The notes beneath the pieces were generated by a model. It was not told where the DNA came from. It saw only the letters and a list, made by a program, of their open reading frames with translations, and made no database searches. A stretch of 64,000 bases of DNA from Apostichopus japonicus (Eukaryota; Echinodermata; Holothuroidea; Aspidochirotida; Stichopodidae), in contig NC_092574.1 of NCBI RefSeq assembly GCF_037975245.1, forward strand, positions 26,702,713 to 26,766,712, read 5' to 3'. The position numbers and the translations under genes are program-made. Within the stretch, counting starts at the first letter, position 1; each line of letters starts with the position of its first letter. Below are positions 13,501-28,500 of this stretch, piece by piece.

Positions 13501-16500
13501 GGTTTATCTTCAAAAGAGGGTTTGAAATGAAATAACCCACAAAATATTTTGCAAATTTGGGAATTAAAAGTAACTAGGTGAGTGAGGGGGGGGGGGGGAC
13601 GTAGGAACGTAATATTTCTCCTATGTCTCCAAGAAAAGGCAAATTTCCCCTTTAACCATCTGTTGCCAAAAACCCTGTCCCAAGAAACACATGGCTTGAA
13701 CCCCAAGTTAAGGTAAGATTTAAACTTCAAGGATAGAGGTCAGAATAATTTGTGTCCTCGATGTTAACTTACTGGTTTTTGAGGCCCATTTTAGCCGAGG
13801 GATATCTTTCTGAGCAATTCCAATATTTTGTTGATGTTTTCCTCAAATTTGTTCTCTTAATCATTGCTTTGATAAGACAACAACAGTCATGATATTCGCA
13901 TTCACATCATAGTAAGTACTGTAAGGTGTTCTCATATAGCTGTCAGTTACAAGCTCATAATGAAGTGTGAATCGACTGCCTCCTCAACATTGATTGACTT
14001 AATGGTAATAACTATGGCTTCCCAATCTATTATAACTATGTAAGTCATGTGTTGATTACGACTGAAGGATGCCAAGCTAGTCATTGGCTCTCCTTGAAGC
14101 AACTGCTCTCAAAATATATGAACCATGTGTTATGGAAGTGGTATCAAAGACAGCTTTATTGGATATTTATTTAGGAAGTCATTTTGTTGTTGTTGGTGTG
14201 CGCCCATTGCGACGTTCAGTACTGTATGCATTGCAGCAGAATGTGTAGGATGCAAACTAGCCAGTAAGTGATAGTAAACAGTGTATTTATTGAGAGAAAG
14301 TCTCGTAGGAATTGCAGTAAGTTGGAATAAATGTAAGGTGTATAATCTCCACAGTAGTTTTCTATGACTGTTAGGAGGACAAAATTTGTTTATTTAATTT
14401 ATTTTGAGAAGTTTTGTACTAATAATTTCATAGTGTACAGCAGATAATAGCTGAAAGGAATATTAGCACATTAATTATGTACTGCAGCCCCACAGGCCTT
14501 CATAGTTACTGTCCATGGTGATTATGGTAACATGGTATTGTAGTGTCCCATGCACTGAAGGATTTTGCAACATCAAAACTTTAATCGTTATAAAATTGAT
14601 CGCTCGAACTATATTACTTCTAAATTTGGCAATATGTGTTACCCATGTGTAGGTTTTATGCATTAAATGAGCTTATAGTCAATTTCTGGAGAAATTCATG
14701 AATTAATGAACTCCTTATATGTCACGTTTTATATGACATTTTCCAGTCTACTGACTGAAAGTTTAGAGAATCGGTCTGAAATTCAATTTCACTCTCCCCA
14801 GGGAGAAAAAATATAATAATAAAAAAAGTCTGTCCAACATATTTACACCCTTATGACACAAACAACAAAAACTGTTGAAAAGAAATATCTTGGGATATTT
14901 CTTCCTTTGAAAAAAAAAATTGAATTAATCTTGGTGAGCTCTAACATGTGGAAAGTTACTAAGATAACATTTCTGTGGTGTTGATGTGAGTTTACCAATA
15001 TTAAATCCTGTTTGGAATTCGCTTACATGTTAAGAGCATATTTCAATGACAGCTAGTACATTTATATTCTGTGTGTGTTAAAATCATGAAATATATGTTC
15101 CATAATTTGTCATGTAATATTGCATGGTATTAGGTCATCAGTATTTATATTCATATTTCCATACACATATGACTGACAATATGAAAGCTAATAATACATT
15201 TTTATAACAAACTGTATTTTAATAACATTAACAGTATCACAGACATTCACTTCAGGTTGTCTGAGTGTGAAAGAACAGACAAGAGTTATAAGTATGGAAA
15301 CAGCTGTTTGCTTTCAACATTCAAACTCAGCAGTTGTCTTATTTACTGTAAATACTTGAACAAAATTGTACTCTGTACATATCCTATTAAGATATCATTT
15401 CTATCGGCAGATACTGTACCTACTGTATGTGGGCAGCTGTTTACTCTACATATCCTATTAAGATATCATTTCTTTGGGCAGGTACTGTGCCTATGTGGGC
15501 AGCTGTGTACTCTATATATATCCTATTAAAATATCATTTCTATGGGCAGGTTCTGTGCCTATGTGGGCAGCTGTGTACTCTACATATCCTATTAAGATAT
15601 CATTTCTATCGGCAGATACTGTACCTACTGTATGTGGGCAGCTGTGTACTCAATTGCAAATGCCATGATTTTCTCTCATATGGACTATTGCAATGGTCTT
15701 TTTATCAACCTCCCGGCCTCCACAATTCATCCCCTACAAAGGATCCAAAATTACACGGCTAAAATTATTCTCGGCATATCAAAATATGATAGTGCCTCCG
15801 CAGCATTGAAGGAGCTGCACATCCTCCCCGTCAATGTCTGTGCCGAGTACAAGATCCTCCTCCTCGTTTATAAGTGTATACATAATTCAGCACCAGCTTA
15901 TCTGTCCGAGTTGCTGGAAATTAAGACACCTGGTCGTTCAACACGCTCGTCAAAGGGCATCCTTCTTAAGGTTCCTTTCACACGCCGCAATTGTTTCGCA
16001 GGCCGCTCTTTCAGCGTCGCTGGCCCTAGACTTTGGAACGCTCTCCCCGTCGACACAAGAAATTCAAAGACCATCAGAACTTTTAAAGCTGCTTTAAAGA
16101 CTCATTTATTTAAGAAATCGTTTTGATAATTGTTAGGTTTGTTCAGCGCCATTGAGTGTTTTTTTACAGTAATGTGCGCTATACCAAGTTTTACTACCTT
16201 AACCTTAACCTTAACCTTACTCTACATATCCTATTAAGATATCATTTCTTTGGGCAGGTACTGTGCCTATGTGGGCAGCTGTGTACTCTATATATATCCT
16301 ATTAAAATATCATTTCTATGGGCAGGTTCTGTGCCTATGTGGGCAGCTGTGTACTCTACATATCCTATTAAGATATCATTTCTATCGGCAGATACTGTAC
16401 CTATGTGGGCAGCTGTGTACTCTACATATCCTATTAAGATATCATTTCTTTTGGCAGGTACTGTACCTATGTGGGCAGCTGTGTACTCTGTACATATCCT

Positions 16501-19500
16501 ATTAAGATATCATTTCTATGGGCAGGTACTGTGCCTATGTGGGCAGCTGTGTACTCTGTACATATCCTATTAAGATATCATTTCTATCGGCAGATACTGT
16601 ACCTATGTGGGCAGCTGTGTACTCTACATATCCTATTAAGATATCATTTCTTTTGGCAGGTACTGTACCTATGTGGGCTGTGAACAAAGTCGCTGAGTAC
16701 TTGGCACCATCTGTAAGTATTTCATCAGGTTTTTTCTTCTTAAAGTAGCATATTTTCATTTCAAGCTCCAGGCTTCACATGAAGTTCTTAAAATATTGTA
16801 TTGTGTATTTCAAAACCATGTTTCACACAATTAAAGATATAAAGTTCTGGTACAAATTTTGTTGAGTCTTTCTTCTTATCCAAGAAGATGCATGTAGCTG
16901 ATCATTAAAACTGTAACTTTTTAAAGAACAAGGACTTAACAAGGATATATATTATATGTATGTATATATGTATAGATATATATATATATCATAAACCCAG
17001 AGTCTATTCGACAACATTCTAAAGGTTAAAGGATAGTTGAAATTGACAAATAATCCCATTTCCCTATAGTAGCAAAGGAACGTTGGACATAAATCTTGTG
17101 TTGAATTTTATCCGCCTCAAAACTGGTATATGACCTTCTTCCGTAGATTTTGAAGAATCTACACAAAGCCTGCCAAAGATATCCTGCCTGGAAGAGTGTG
17201 AACAACCCCCACTACAAACCCTGGCTGTACCCAGAACAGATGAACTTGCCCAGGCTCAACCTGTCCCACATCTTATCCAAAAGTTTCTCTTCCGAGGAAT
17301 CCTTAGAGGACGGGGACCTGAAGGAAGAAGATTTCAAAGGAGGTGACTTAATAGAAAAATGGCTTTGATGATAACATGATTTTATCTTAGTATCATTCAA
17401 CTTGTAGTTTAAACCTATTTACATTAGTTTGCAAAGTTTAAGATTAAAATATCTCAATCTCTCTTTGGGGTCTTTTTCGTTTGTCTGAAATGGTGGTGGA
17501 TCGTCTCTTTACAGATCTTAGAGGAAATTGACTGTTATCTGTCTGAGCAGTGAAGAGTTGTGTGGAAGGACTGCTCCTCCCCAACTTCCTCGCCCCCTCC
17601 CTCACCCCCCCCAAATAAAGCTCTGTGGATAAACTTCCCAAAAGAAACAGCTTGCTTCCCTCCCACTGTATCATCACTACACATGGTCCTATGACATGTG
17701 TTATCTACACCAAAATCTATGCCAAATAACTGATTTCATCCCTTCCCATCCCCCCACACCTTCTCCCCACCCCCCTCTTCCAGGCCACACGATATGATCT
17801 GCCTCCACTGGACAAGACAGATATTAATACAATGAGACAAACTATTTCTTTTTTTTAAGCTTAATTTCTTCCTTATATGTTTTCTTCCGTATATGATCTT
17901 TCTTCGACGTTTATAAAAGTCATATTTTTAACTCCAGGTCTGCTTGTATTCTGACTTCTTCTTCTTTATTTTTGCGAGTATTTCTTTATATATTCCGGGA
18001 TTGTTTTTTAGACTAATTAATTTCTAATATTGGGTTCTTTCTCTGCAATGGTTGTGGTTTTCTAACGTACAATTCTGTATTTTCAGCACTTCTGAAGTTT
18101 TTTCTAGTGTTATTTCAAAAAGATGAATGATTTTTTCCTCTGTTTTTTTGTACAGGATTCAAGTCCCACCTTAAGTAGACATATCTTTAGGAGTAACATC
18201 TCCAAAGGCAATAAGCTGTAAATTAACAAATAAAAAAAAATGAAAAATTCATTTAATGATGATATCAGGAAGATGTTACTTATAGTATCATCTTCCTCAT
18301 GATATAGTTCTGTTACTATAGGATTACACCAACAAGCAAAATGGAGAATGTTTGAAAATATATCTCTAGGTTTACACTCAGCAATGTTGTCATGGGTGGA
18401 TAACCTAGGATATGTTTCAGAGATAGAAGCCTCAATTTATTGTGAATGTTTCAAACTCGCAGCTCGACTTTATATGCGGCAGAACTTAACATTATTTTTG
18501 ACAAGAGTGTACTTTATGATCTATGAGGTGGAGGCTTTGATATCATGGACTCTCCCCCCTCCCCCTCCCCCCTCCCCTCCCCCCTTTCTCCTACAATGAT
18601 AAATGGCCACTAGATACAAAGAGCCTCTTTAGTTTGAAAACAGATTGTACATTAAGAGCTATCTGCCGAGGTTGTCTTACCAAAGATTATCAGGTTCGCA
18701 AGTGTGTATTACGCTGAAAGTCACATGATGCGTTATGTATGCATCACAAGTTGTGTTCGTTCTCCCCCATTACAATAATCAAGTGAGTTATTTGTTTCTC
18801 AATGGCCTGGAACGTTGCAGTCTATTGCTTACTGCTCATCTGGTTTTGTATATACAGTATTGATAGGTTTTGTAGACCCCTGGATATTAATATCTGAAGT
18901 ACCAAAAAAACAACAGTGTAACCTGAAAGTTTCTCCACAGCAGGCTACAGTATATAAAGGATAGGTTACAATTTCAACATGTATATTTAAAAATAATATT
19001 TAATCATCGGGTAATACTTTTTAAAGTATGTACTGTAAGTAGCATTCTGCAAAAAAAGTGGTTGTATAAAATCTTTAAAAATGCATATTTAATACAAATT
19101 TAGCCATGAAAATTAATATTACAGATGTGCAATGATTTAAAATCTCTAGTTAACGACATTCCACAAATACTGTAGAGAACAGATCCTCAATTAGTAGTCT
19201 TTTACATATATCTAGGTTGTATCAGAAATATAGGCTAACTTTTTGTTGTGTGTATCTTTAGTAATTTTCTCAACTACATTCCTTTGAAATGGTTATCTTT
19301 CAATTTTTCCAACTGCTGTCAAAATTTTAGATCTGAAAAAGTAAAATATCTGAAAATGTACTTCCAATGTAACATATGAATATTTACAATTTTTGGTTCC
19401 TACAGACCAAATTCTTAATAATTTCATTGTCTTTCTGGATATGACCATATATCTATCCTTTTTGTCTGTATTTTTTTTTTTGCGGGGTGGGGGGTGGGGT

Positions 19501-22500
19501 GAAAAGCTTTTTTGTCAGTAGGCAAGAGTACTTCATTAACATGGATTGTTTTAATAATACAAGGTCCTATTCTTCTCACCATTTTATGTCTATTAATGAT
19601 TGGATGACAGCTGACATTCCATGTGTCGTTTTGTGACATGTAGTCAATAGTTCGGTGCTATTCAGTTTTCCACTTTCCTGAGGTTTAAAGTTTTTGTGCA
19701 TTCCACTCTAGAGACTGTTGTTTTATGCCTGTATCTACCATAGTCCTTTTGAAAGATTTTCATGAAGGATTTCTCCCCCTCACTTTCATTTAGCTGTTTA
19801 ACAAGCTTTGTGTTAAAATTATGGCTCTTCAGAAGCTTGGGTTTAGGAAATTAACAAAGTACATCATGTGATAAAACTTGTCTGGATCATTTGACTCGGT
19901 TTAAGTTTGTCAAATAATGCAAATGATCACCTGCATTTACTTCGTTCCCGTGATGGTTAGCTCATACCAATATCCTTTTACTATTTAGAACAAGTGAAAG
20001 ATTGGTAAAGTAACCCAAACTTGGTTACGAGAAAACTGACAGAGAGATGATATTGCACCTCATGCCATTTCTCATTTGTCTTTTTTATGTTTACTAAGCG
20101 TGAAGGTAAACCAGACTACTTTGGACATTAACCTGCAGTCTGTCCTAGCTTCTGTTTCAGGTAAACCAGACTACTTTAGACATTTACGTGCTGTCGTAGC
20201 TTCTGTTTCAAGTCAGTGGTATTCCACGCTTTAATTTACATCGCCATAAAATGATAATAGTGACATCTTTGTCATGTTGTCTTTAAAACAATAACTGAAA
20301 CGGACAAAAGGAAATAAAACTGAAAAGGAAGTTATCACTTTACAAGTGTGTTGATCAGTTTGTAGCATTCCAGGCCTCAAAATAGCAATAAAGTCTAAAA
20401 GTTGAATCCCTCACGTATCCTTTGGTAAAATAGAAGAGATGAATGGCAACTTAAAAACATGTGCAAGATGTGATAACATTGATTATTTATCTGTATTTTA
20501 TTTGTATCCATGGGTCTTTTTTCTTTCCCTTATTCAAACTTCTTTCCTACTTTCCATTGGTAGATGAAGACAAAGTTTAGTGATAGAATCTTTATTGGAA
20601 AAGATCTTTCACACTTGATTTAATTTTTTTTCTTGAAATGGGAAAACCTTTAGATTTCCTAGTATTTTTTTGTGTGTGTTTGACCAAAACTTATCAAGAC
20701 TCTTAGGTACCTCACAGGCAACATGTCACTGATGGAAAACTGAGTGCTGCCATGACAACCATAGTTCATAATAAGATGGTTTCAAAATGATTACGTCAAA
20801 TTAAGGTCACATGGGAGTTCAGAAAGCTTCAGATGTATCCCCATCCATGGTAACGGAATGGAAAAGGCTAAATAATTAATCATCTTAGTAACCATATCAC
20901 CATCCTATTCCAATAAAAGTGACACTGTAGTTGTCTGGAACTGAGATTCATGAATAACCCTAGGATTTCAGGTCTTGACATATTAGTATATTGGACAATT
21001 ACAAATTTTACAAAAAAAATCCAAAAAAAAATTCAAATAATTTTTAAATGTCAGGGATATATTTAAATGTTTTAAAGATATATTTAACTAACTTTCTAAA
21101 TGGGAATTTAGCTGAGTGAAAGAAAAAATAAAAGGAATGACAAAGTGAGAAATCAGAAAAAATGAGAATTTACAGTCATTACATGGCTGTCAACAAAGAA
21201 AGAAGGAAATTTGTTGTAAATTTATTCATTATTAATCTCTGTGGCATCATCACCTTGATTATAATTTCAGTATTTCTAATTGCTGACACTATTAACTACC
21301 TGTTCATTTTCTATTTAATTTCTCAGTTTTTAATCCAATAACCAATGTTTCATCTTAATTTAGTAAATTACAGTGGGCTGTAAGAGAAAGTAGAAGTTGA
21401 GGTAGAAATATTTTTGAAAGAAAGATAAATATTCCACAGTTTACTGGCTTGCCAAATAGCAGCTGATGATTGTGTCCTCTGAAAATCCTGAAAATGTGGA
21501 AGAATTATTAAAATTGGGGGGGGGGGGGAGATGCATTTTTGCATTATCAATGTCAATAAGAGAATATTTAGTTTTGACAGTCTCAGACAGAAACCAAGGA
21601 CTTACCCCCAAAAAAGGCAAGCTTAAAACAGAAAAATTACCCATGCTATGTAGTTAACAGTGTAGAATCTGTGTGTCTATGTACTGTATTTAACAGTGTA
21701 AAAGCTGTACCTTAGTTGACAGTGTAAAAGCTGACTCTACGTACTGTAGTTAATTACAGTGTAAAAGCTGTTTCTATGTACTGTAGTTAACAGTTTAAAA
21801 ACTGTCTCTCTCCACATAATTGATGTGATTTAAAGTATGTAAGGCTTTAACAGTTTGAATTCAGATGTACTTTAACATTCTTAACCTTAAAGAAAGCAAT
21901 AAAAAAAAAAAAAAAAATGTTTAACAAGCTGCTTATCTACAGCAATAAATCCTGTCTAGCTAAAGATATGAAAGTTAGAGAGCCTGCAGTCTCATTCCTA
22001 GCATGATCTCCTTGGGAGTATTATTATGCTGAACATGTAGAAAATGAGGAGAACAGACACGTTAGTCGGATCATGGAGCAGTGACGAGTGAAAAATAATG
22101 AAAGAATGAGCATTGTGACTGTAAATTCAACAGAAGTAACACTCTACAGAACGTTGCATTGAATTTTATTTATTTTAGTCAATGATCTGAAAGGGCAATT
22201 CAAGAATTTACAAAATTGTGCTTATCCAAGCTGATGGGATATTTGAATTTTGAGTTTTGACTTCCCATTCAGCAGACAATATCATTTATTGTTTGTTGAG
22301 AGATTTTAAAACTACGATATATTTATCACCAGATTAGCAGAGATAGTGGGATGACTTGCTCATAATAACTTACATGAAACATTCTATCAATATTTGTATT
22401 GATTTCTGATATATTTCTCATCTTCTTCAGACTTTCAACTTTTAAATTTATGATAAACTCAAGCGAAGATAAATCCTCTGAATGAGTCATCAATTCTGCT

Positions 22501-25500
22501 ATCAGACTGTAACCAATCCAGTGGCTGTCTCACAATACAAGGATAATTCTAAGCATATATAAAAACCCACTTGGAATGTTTACAAAGGTTTAATTATTAA
22601 CCATACATTTTGCTGTTGTTTATTTAAAGGAATATCAACTGTGTATGAACCCTTCATCATACTCTTGAACCACCAATCAAACAGACGTTTGTGCATTTGT
22701 CTTTCTTTTCGTCTGTTGTTTTTTGGTTTTGGGTGTTTCACCCTGCAGTACCATACAGCACTGACACTTAATGTGCGTCAGTAAATTGATTTACCAACAC
22801 ACACCTCATTGTATGACAGGCATTCAGCCACTTGTTCACAACTTTTTTTGGACCGTGAAAAAGAAATCTTTTCCATTCATTCTCTTTCATTGATTTTACA
22901 GAATATTTGGTCAATAGTGCTACCATGTGAATAATTGTAAACATACAGGCTAAATGGATTCCAGCCTCTCTTTAATTTAAATATCCATTGTTTAGGATTG
23001 ATTCAACCTGTGTCATTCCATTCATTAGGAATTGTTACAAGACCAGTGAGTGTTCTATGAATGGTATAGGCACACTGTGTTTGGAATCTGGCTTAATCTT
23101 TATTTAGGTCTAGATTTACACAGGTATTTTTTATTCTGTTTCAAGGATTAGCTGTTATCACAGTACTAGAATAAATGAAACATGACATAAATTGAATGAC
23201 AGCTTGTCTCAAGATTGCTAAGCTTGAATACTTGGTAGCATGACTAATGAATAGAGATCTATTTCAGATTTTGAGCTGATCATCAAAACACCCTAAACTC
23301 AATTTTTAGCTGATAAAGATTGAATAAAAATCTATGATGCTCTTAACTAACACACCTGCATCCAAACAACCAGCACACTGCTTTCACGACATTGTCTAAA
23401 TTACCTTTTTAGCATCGTGCAACTTAGATCATATATATATAACTCCATATCCAAATCCAAAATTCAGGCTTTTAAACTGGCTATTAAATATGTCACTGGA
23501 ATTTTGCTGTTTCTCTAGAAAAAGAAGGCACTTAAGTGTTTCTCGGCCAGTAGACATAGGAACGTAAACATATGATTAGTCAGGTACAGTAACAACTTGA
23601 CAATTGTCAGTCAAAGATTTGGCATGATTTCCATAACATAACATTACTGCAATGAATTATCAGCAAATATGTAGTATTGTAGACTGCTCCCATAAGCCTG
23701 TACAATATGTATTATTATTAGGCTGCTTCCATTAATAGCCTGTACAATATGTATTATTATTAGGCTGCTTCCATTAATAGCCTGTACAATATGTACCATT
23801 ATAAGGCTGCTCCCATTAATAGCCTGTACAATATGTATTATTATTAGGCTGCTCCCATTAATAGCCTGTACAATATGTATTATTATTAGGCTGCTCCCAT
23901 TAGCCTGTACAATATGTATTATTATTAGCTGATCACATTAGCCTGTACAATATGTATTATTATTAGGCTGCTCCCATTAGCCTGTACAATATGTATTAGT
24001 ATTAGGCTGCTCCCATTAGCCTGTACAATATGTATTAGTATTAGGCTGCTCCCATTAGCCTGTACAATATGTATTAGTATTAGGCTGCTCTCATTAGCCT
24101 GTACAATATGTATTATTATTAGGCTGCTCCCATTAATAGCCTGTACAATATGTATTATTATTAGGCTGCTCCCATTAGCCTGTACAATATGTATTATTAT
24201 TAGGCTGCTCCCATTAGCCTGTACAATATGTATTAGTATTAGGCTGCTCTCATTAGCCTGTACAATATGTATTATTATTAGGCTGCTCCCATTAGCCTGT
24301 ACAATATGTATTATTATTAGGCTGCTCCCATTAGCCTGCACAATATGTATTATGAATAGGCTGCTCCCATTAGCCTGTACAATATGTATTATTATTAGGC
24401 TGCTCCCATTAGCCTGTACAATATGTATTATTATTAGGCTGCTCCCATTAGCCTGTACAATATGTATTATTATTAGGCTGCTCCCATTAGCCTGTACAAT
24501 ATGTATTATTATTAGGCTGCTCCCATTAGCCTGTACAATATGTATTATTATTAGGCTGCTCCCATTAGCCTATACAATATGTATCATTCACAGGCCAATG
24601 GCTTCTGCCATTGGCATGTACAATATGTACTATTATTAGCTGATCAGATTAGCCTGTACAATATGTGTTATGCTTAGGCTGCTTTTTTTTCAAGTTGCTA
24701 AAATTGTGAAATTTTAGGTGATGATATCCCAAGTATTTGGACATGTTGGAGGTAAGAGGCAAAATGTTAAGCTATAGTGCAACAAATCTAAGTGAACAAA
24801 TTTATGGAGAAAAACTATTCAGGACAATGATAAATCCTTCTGATACTTTCTCTGATGGGCAACTACTATACTAACACCGTCTCCCTAGTAACCTTTCATG
24901 CGACTCAGTCATATAATTGAAAATTTTAAATATGCATGGCAAACTACTGGATGAAAAAATCCACCGGAAAAGTTCTCCCTTGTGTCCTGCCAAATAATGT
25001 TGCATCAGTTTTGCTGTCTTCTTCTGTTGAGTATGTGCCTCGGTGACATTTAATGTGCCTCAGAGAATTCATCACCAAATAGTTTCCATAGTTTGTGCAC
25101 AGAATAGATGTAAATGGGTGTCCCCTATGGGTGAAAAGTGAGTTTGATGTATATTTTGGTTTCCGCTTTGAACAAATCCTTATCTCTACCTCAGATAGGT
25201 GGATCCTTTTTTAACAAATGTGCCAAACTAGTGAAAATGCAATAAAATGAATATATTTAAAGAGATAGCATAATTTAACATCTAATTATTGTTTGCTTCT
25301 TATCAGCATTTAGGTCTTGATTCCAAGTACCAATAATATGAGTATTTTCAGTAGTTTCAGTAAGAAAGTGTGATAGTCTTTTAGTTGAGGTCAGAGGCTT
25401 TTTTCATAGGAAAAGTAAGAAAATAACACTTCCTTTATTTTAGTTGTTCAAACATATTAACGATTTAGTAACTGTTTGTGATATATCTTGACTGAAGGCT

Positions 25501-28500
25501 CTTTTCTTTTGTAAATGTTCTTCTTTGATTGGAGTACAGATTTCCATCTTTGACTAGTTTTACTTATTTGTTTGTTAGGGTCCTTGATGCTGTGCAGAAG
25601 GGGAGAGGGCCCATGACTTCACAACAATGATTATCACATGAGCATGGAGCTGCAATGACAGCAATTTCCCAACATTGAACATTGGTCTGACCCTTGCATC
25701 ATCCCTCTCCCCTTCCCTTCCCCACTCAATCTCAAACCTGTGCCATATTCCCTGTTTCTGCTGCCCAGTCTGAGGTTGAGTCAAAGCCTAATACTGTACC
25801 TGCTCTAAGCCTTAATGTAAAGTTTACCACAGACTAGAGTTAATAAGCAAACCAAGGTTGCGCCAACCAGTATTGGGATGTGAAGTAACTGCCTCACCAC
25901 GTCTGATAGAATGAAAGAAAGCAAATCTAGAAATTGATTTGTGAATCTTCTGTTTTATTAAAGAGGATTAAATATCTTCCTGCCTCTCTCTTTCTTCTCA
26001 TTATTCCCTTTCATCCATCAGGAAATTAAAGATAAATACTGCCAGGATTCAGTGGATGATTTCATCTTTAAATTCAAGCTGTCAATTTCACCCCCCAAAT
26101 TATATTGATTTTTCTTAGGTTTTTGGCAGTTTTAACTCAAAATGTCTGAAACCTATTGAGGTATTTAGTTGATGTGTAGCATCTTCTACTAAAGTTATAA
26201 AATAGTTCAGAAGACTTTTAATTGCAGATGACACCGTGGTGAATAATAATGTTGCATGCAATAGGGGGAATGGGGGGGGGGGAGGGTAGACTTAATGTAC
26301 AATACATATGTGAGAATTTATTGTACAAAGGACATTACTCCTCATGTACAGATTGTTTCCTGACAATGTTTAGTTGCCTATGAAAATGTGTACTTTCAAA
26401 TGTGTATTCTGTGAGGGGAGGATGGAAGGGGCGGGGGGGGAGGGGTGATAGTGGTAATGACTATTTCCCTTTTGGGGTATCTTATCGCCTTCAGGTTTCC
26501 CAGTGGAATGGCCATCTTGTCAGAAATTTGAAAATTAGATGAATTCAATCCCTGTGAGTGTAAAATTCTCTGTTTTAGTAGTTTGACAGTCACCATAGCT
26601 TGTCTTATCTGGCCGAGTCTAGTTAGCATAGTTATATTGAAAGATGCTTACCTCATCTCTCTTAGCCAAGTTTGTCAGAGGCAGTGGAAGGTGTTAGGGG
26701 AGAATGTTCCAGATGTTTGTAGAGTGGCTAATACTATTATGATTCATGAACATTCTCATCAACATTGAATGATGGAGACTTGTCAATGTTAACTTCTAGA
26801 CTGGAGGATTTTTGAAATTTGGAAAGTTGTTTATAAAATTCAAGAAATAAGTATAGATTTACATGAATTAGAGTATTGTTTCCCTCTTGAACTAACCTTA
26901 AATTTGTAGTTAGATATTTATTTGTTATTTTTCTCTCTGTAACATTCCATTTTCTTCTTGTCATTTGGTGGACTAATCCCGTTTGAAGTTTTCTTGGGCT
27001 AAACGTATCATATTTTGTTAACTGTATCAAATTTTTTTTCACTCTTGTTCATTAACTATTGATTACCAAAGGTGCTCATTTTGTAGGTAACTTGGTACGG
27101 TAGTTGAAAATATTGAAAGAGACTGCCCTCTATGTTGATTTTATCCTAACCGAATGTAACATTTCTGTACAGAATGTCATGATCCTGAAATTTAACGTGA
27201 TCAGGTTTATTTAATAACTGTAATGAAAAGAGTGTAAAATGAAATACTGACTGAGTGAGTGACTTACTGTACTGACTGACTAATTGACTGATGTACTGAG
27301 TGACTGACTAATTGACTGATGGACTGAGTGACTGATTGACTGACTGATATTGACTGATTTGGACTGAGTGAGCGAATGACTAACTGAGAGTTGATGTTTT
27401 TAAAGTAGATATACAGTAACATATGGAAGTGTAGAAGGGACACACATGTAAACTGACGTTTTCATGAGATGGAACAACTTTTCAATTTCAAAAGAACTTG
27501 AAAATTGTCGTTTTGACAAAAGATTCTGTATTGTCAAAATGTTGAAAACCATCATGATGACAAATATATGAAAATTGATATTTTCACGATATCATACCAA
27601 ATGGTCAAAATGTCAAAACTCTGAAAGTTGATGTTTAATGACAATGCATCAACTCGCCATGGTGACGAAAATATGAGAATTGACATTTTAACGAAATCAT
27701 GCCAAATCGTCAAATGTCAAAAATCTGAAAAGTGACGTTTTGTCAAGATTCATTAGGTCGGGAAATTGTTAACAATTTGAAAATTGACGATTTGTTGAGA
27801 TGTATTAACTTGTGAAAGTGACAAAAATGAGAAAATTGATGTTTAGTCAAGATGCATCTCGCCAAATGTCAAAATTTCAAATTGTTGATACGTTGATGCG
27901 TTATTCACCCTTCTTTGCTTCCTTAGTAACACATTCATGTATGTTTTAGTTCCTGAGTTGGTCAGTATGATTGCTTTCACCATACAATGTGCCTTCCAAA
28001 TATTCTTACTCTATTATGTAAACATAACTAGTCTTGTATTTGTTTCAAATATAATATGTGCCACAACTTGATCTTGTGAAGTGAATTTTCTTGTTCTTAA
28101 TTAATAGTTTTGCTGCAATCATATGTGAAAGTTGTCGTTTCTTAATTTGATGAACCAAACAACATGAAATGGAAATGTGTCATCCTGAAAAGGTGTGAGG
28201 TGATTGGCCAGGGTGGGCAAGAGTTAAATGTACACAACATTTGATCACACGACAATGTACATTTTCTATTTTTAACCCATGTAGAAGGCATTGTTAGAGG
28301 CAAATAGTCAATGCATGTTGATCCACCTGACTGAACAAATCTATTTCTGAACAACTCCTAAATGAAGAGTCTAGCAGTGAAACTACTCAATTTGATTTGC
28401 AAGCCATGTTGCACATTCAGGCTACAGTGTAATATTAATTTACAATGACAAAATTCCAAGGATCCCACAATCTTTTCAAAGTAAATTTTTGAAGTCACTG

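Larger units (their letters stand above)
12792..16659 (+). other. STARD10-like intron with exon-edge minisatellite at its 3' end
   Basis: The first about 2.6 kb hold no recognisable gene, only short C or G runs (13366-13380, 13588-13600). The last 1.3 kb are a minisatellite built from the next exon's own splice site, interrupted by a retrotransposon tail. Confidence 0.7.
17369..23680 (+). other. Long intron or intergenic stretch, part 1
   Basis: No coding exon recognised. It contains C-rich tracts (17738-17782, 18547-18593), a G-rich run on + at 19480-19500, a two-copy direct repeat (20106-20211), a poly-G run (21517-21528), a degenerate 45-bp repeat (21651-21810), a poly-A run at about 21900-21917 and a SINE relic near 21957. 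Confidence 0.55.

Noticed and set aside
15257-15762. Open frames of repeated [15 protein letters not shown]
   Set aside because: Products of the exon-edge minisatellite; not a separate gene, though one frame is in phase with the START exon (see findings).
17783-17860. Possible + strand exon after a C-rich tract and CAG ([16 protein letters not shown])
   Set aside because: Phase does not fit the donor at 17342 (stop after four codons), and there is no clear donor.
23925-24639. Open frames of 138 (-) and 95 (+) residues
   Set aside because: Minisatellite artefacts from a 39/42-bp period.
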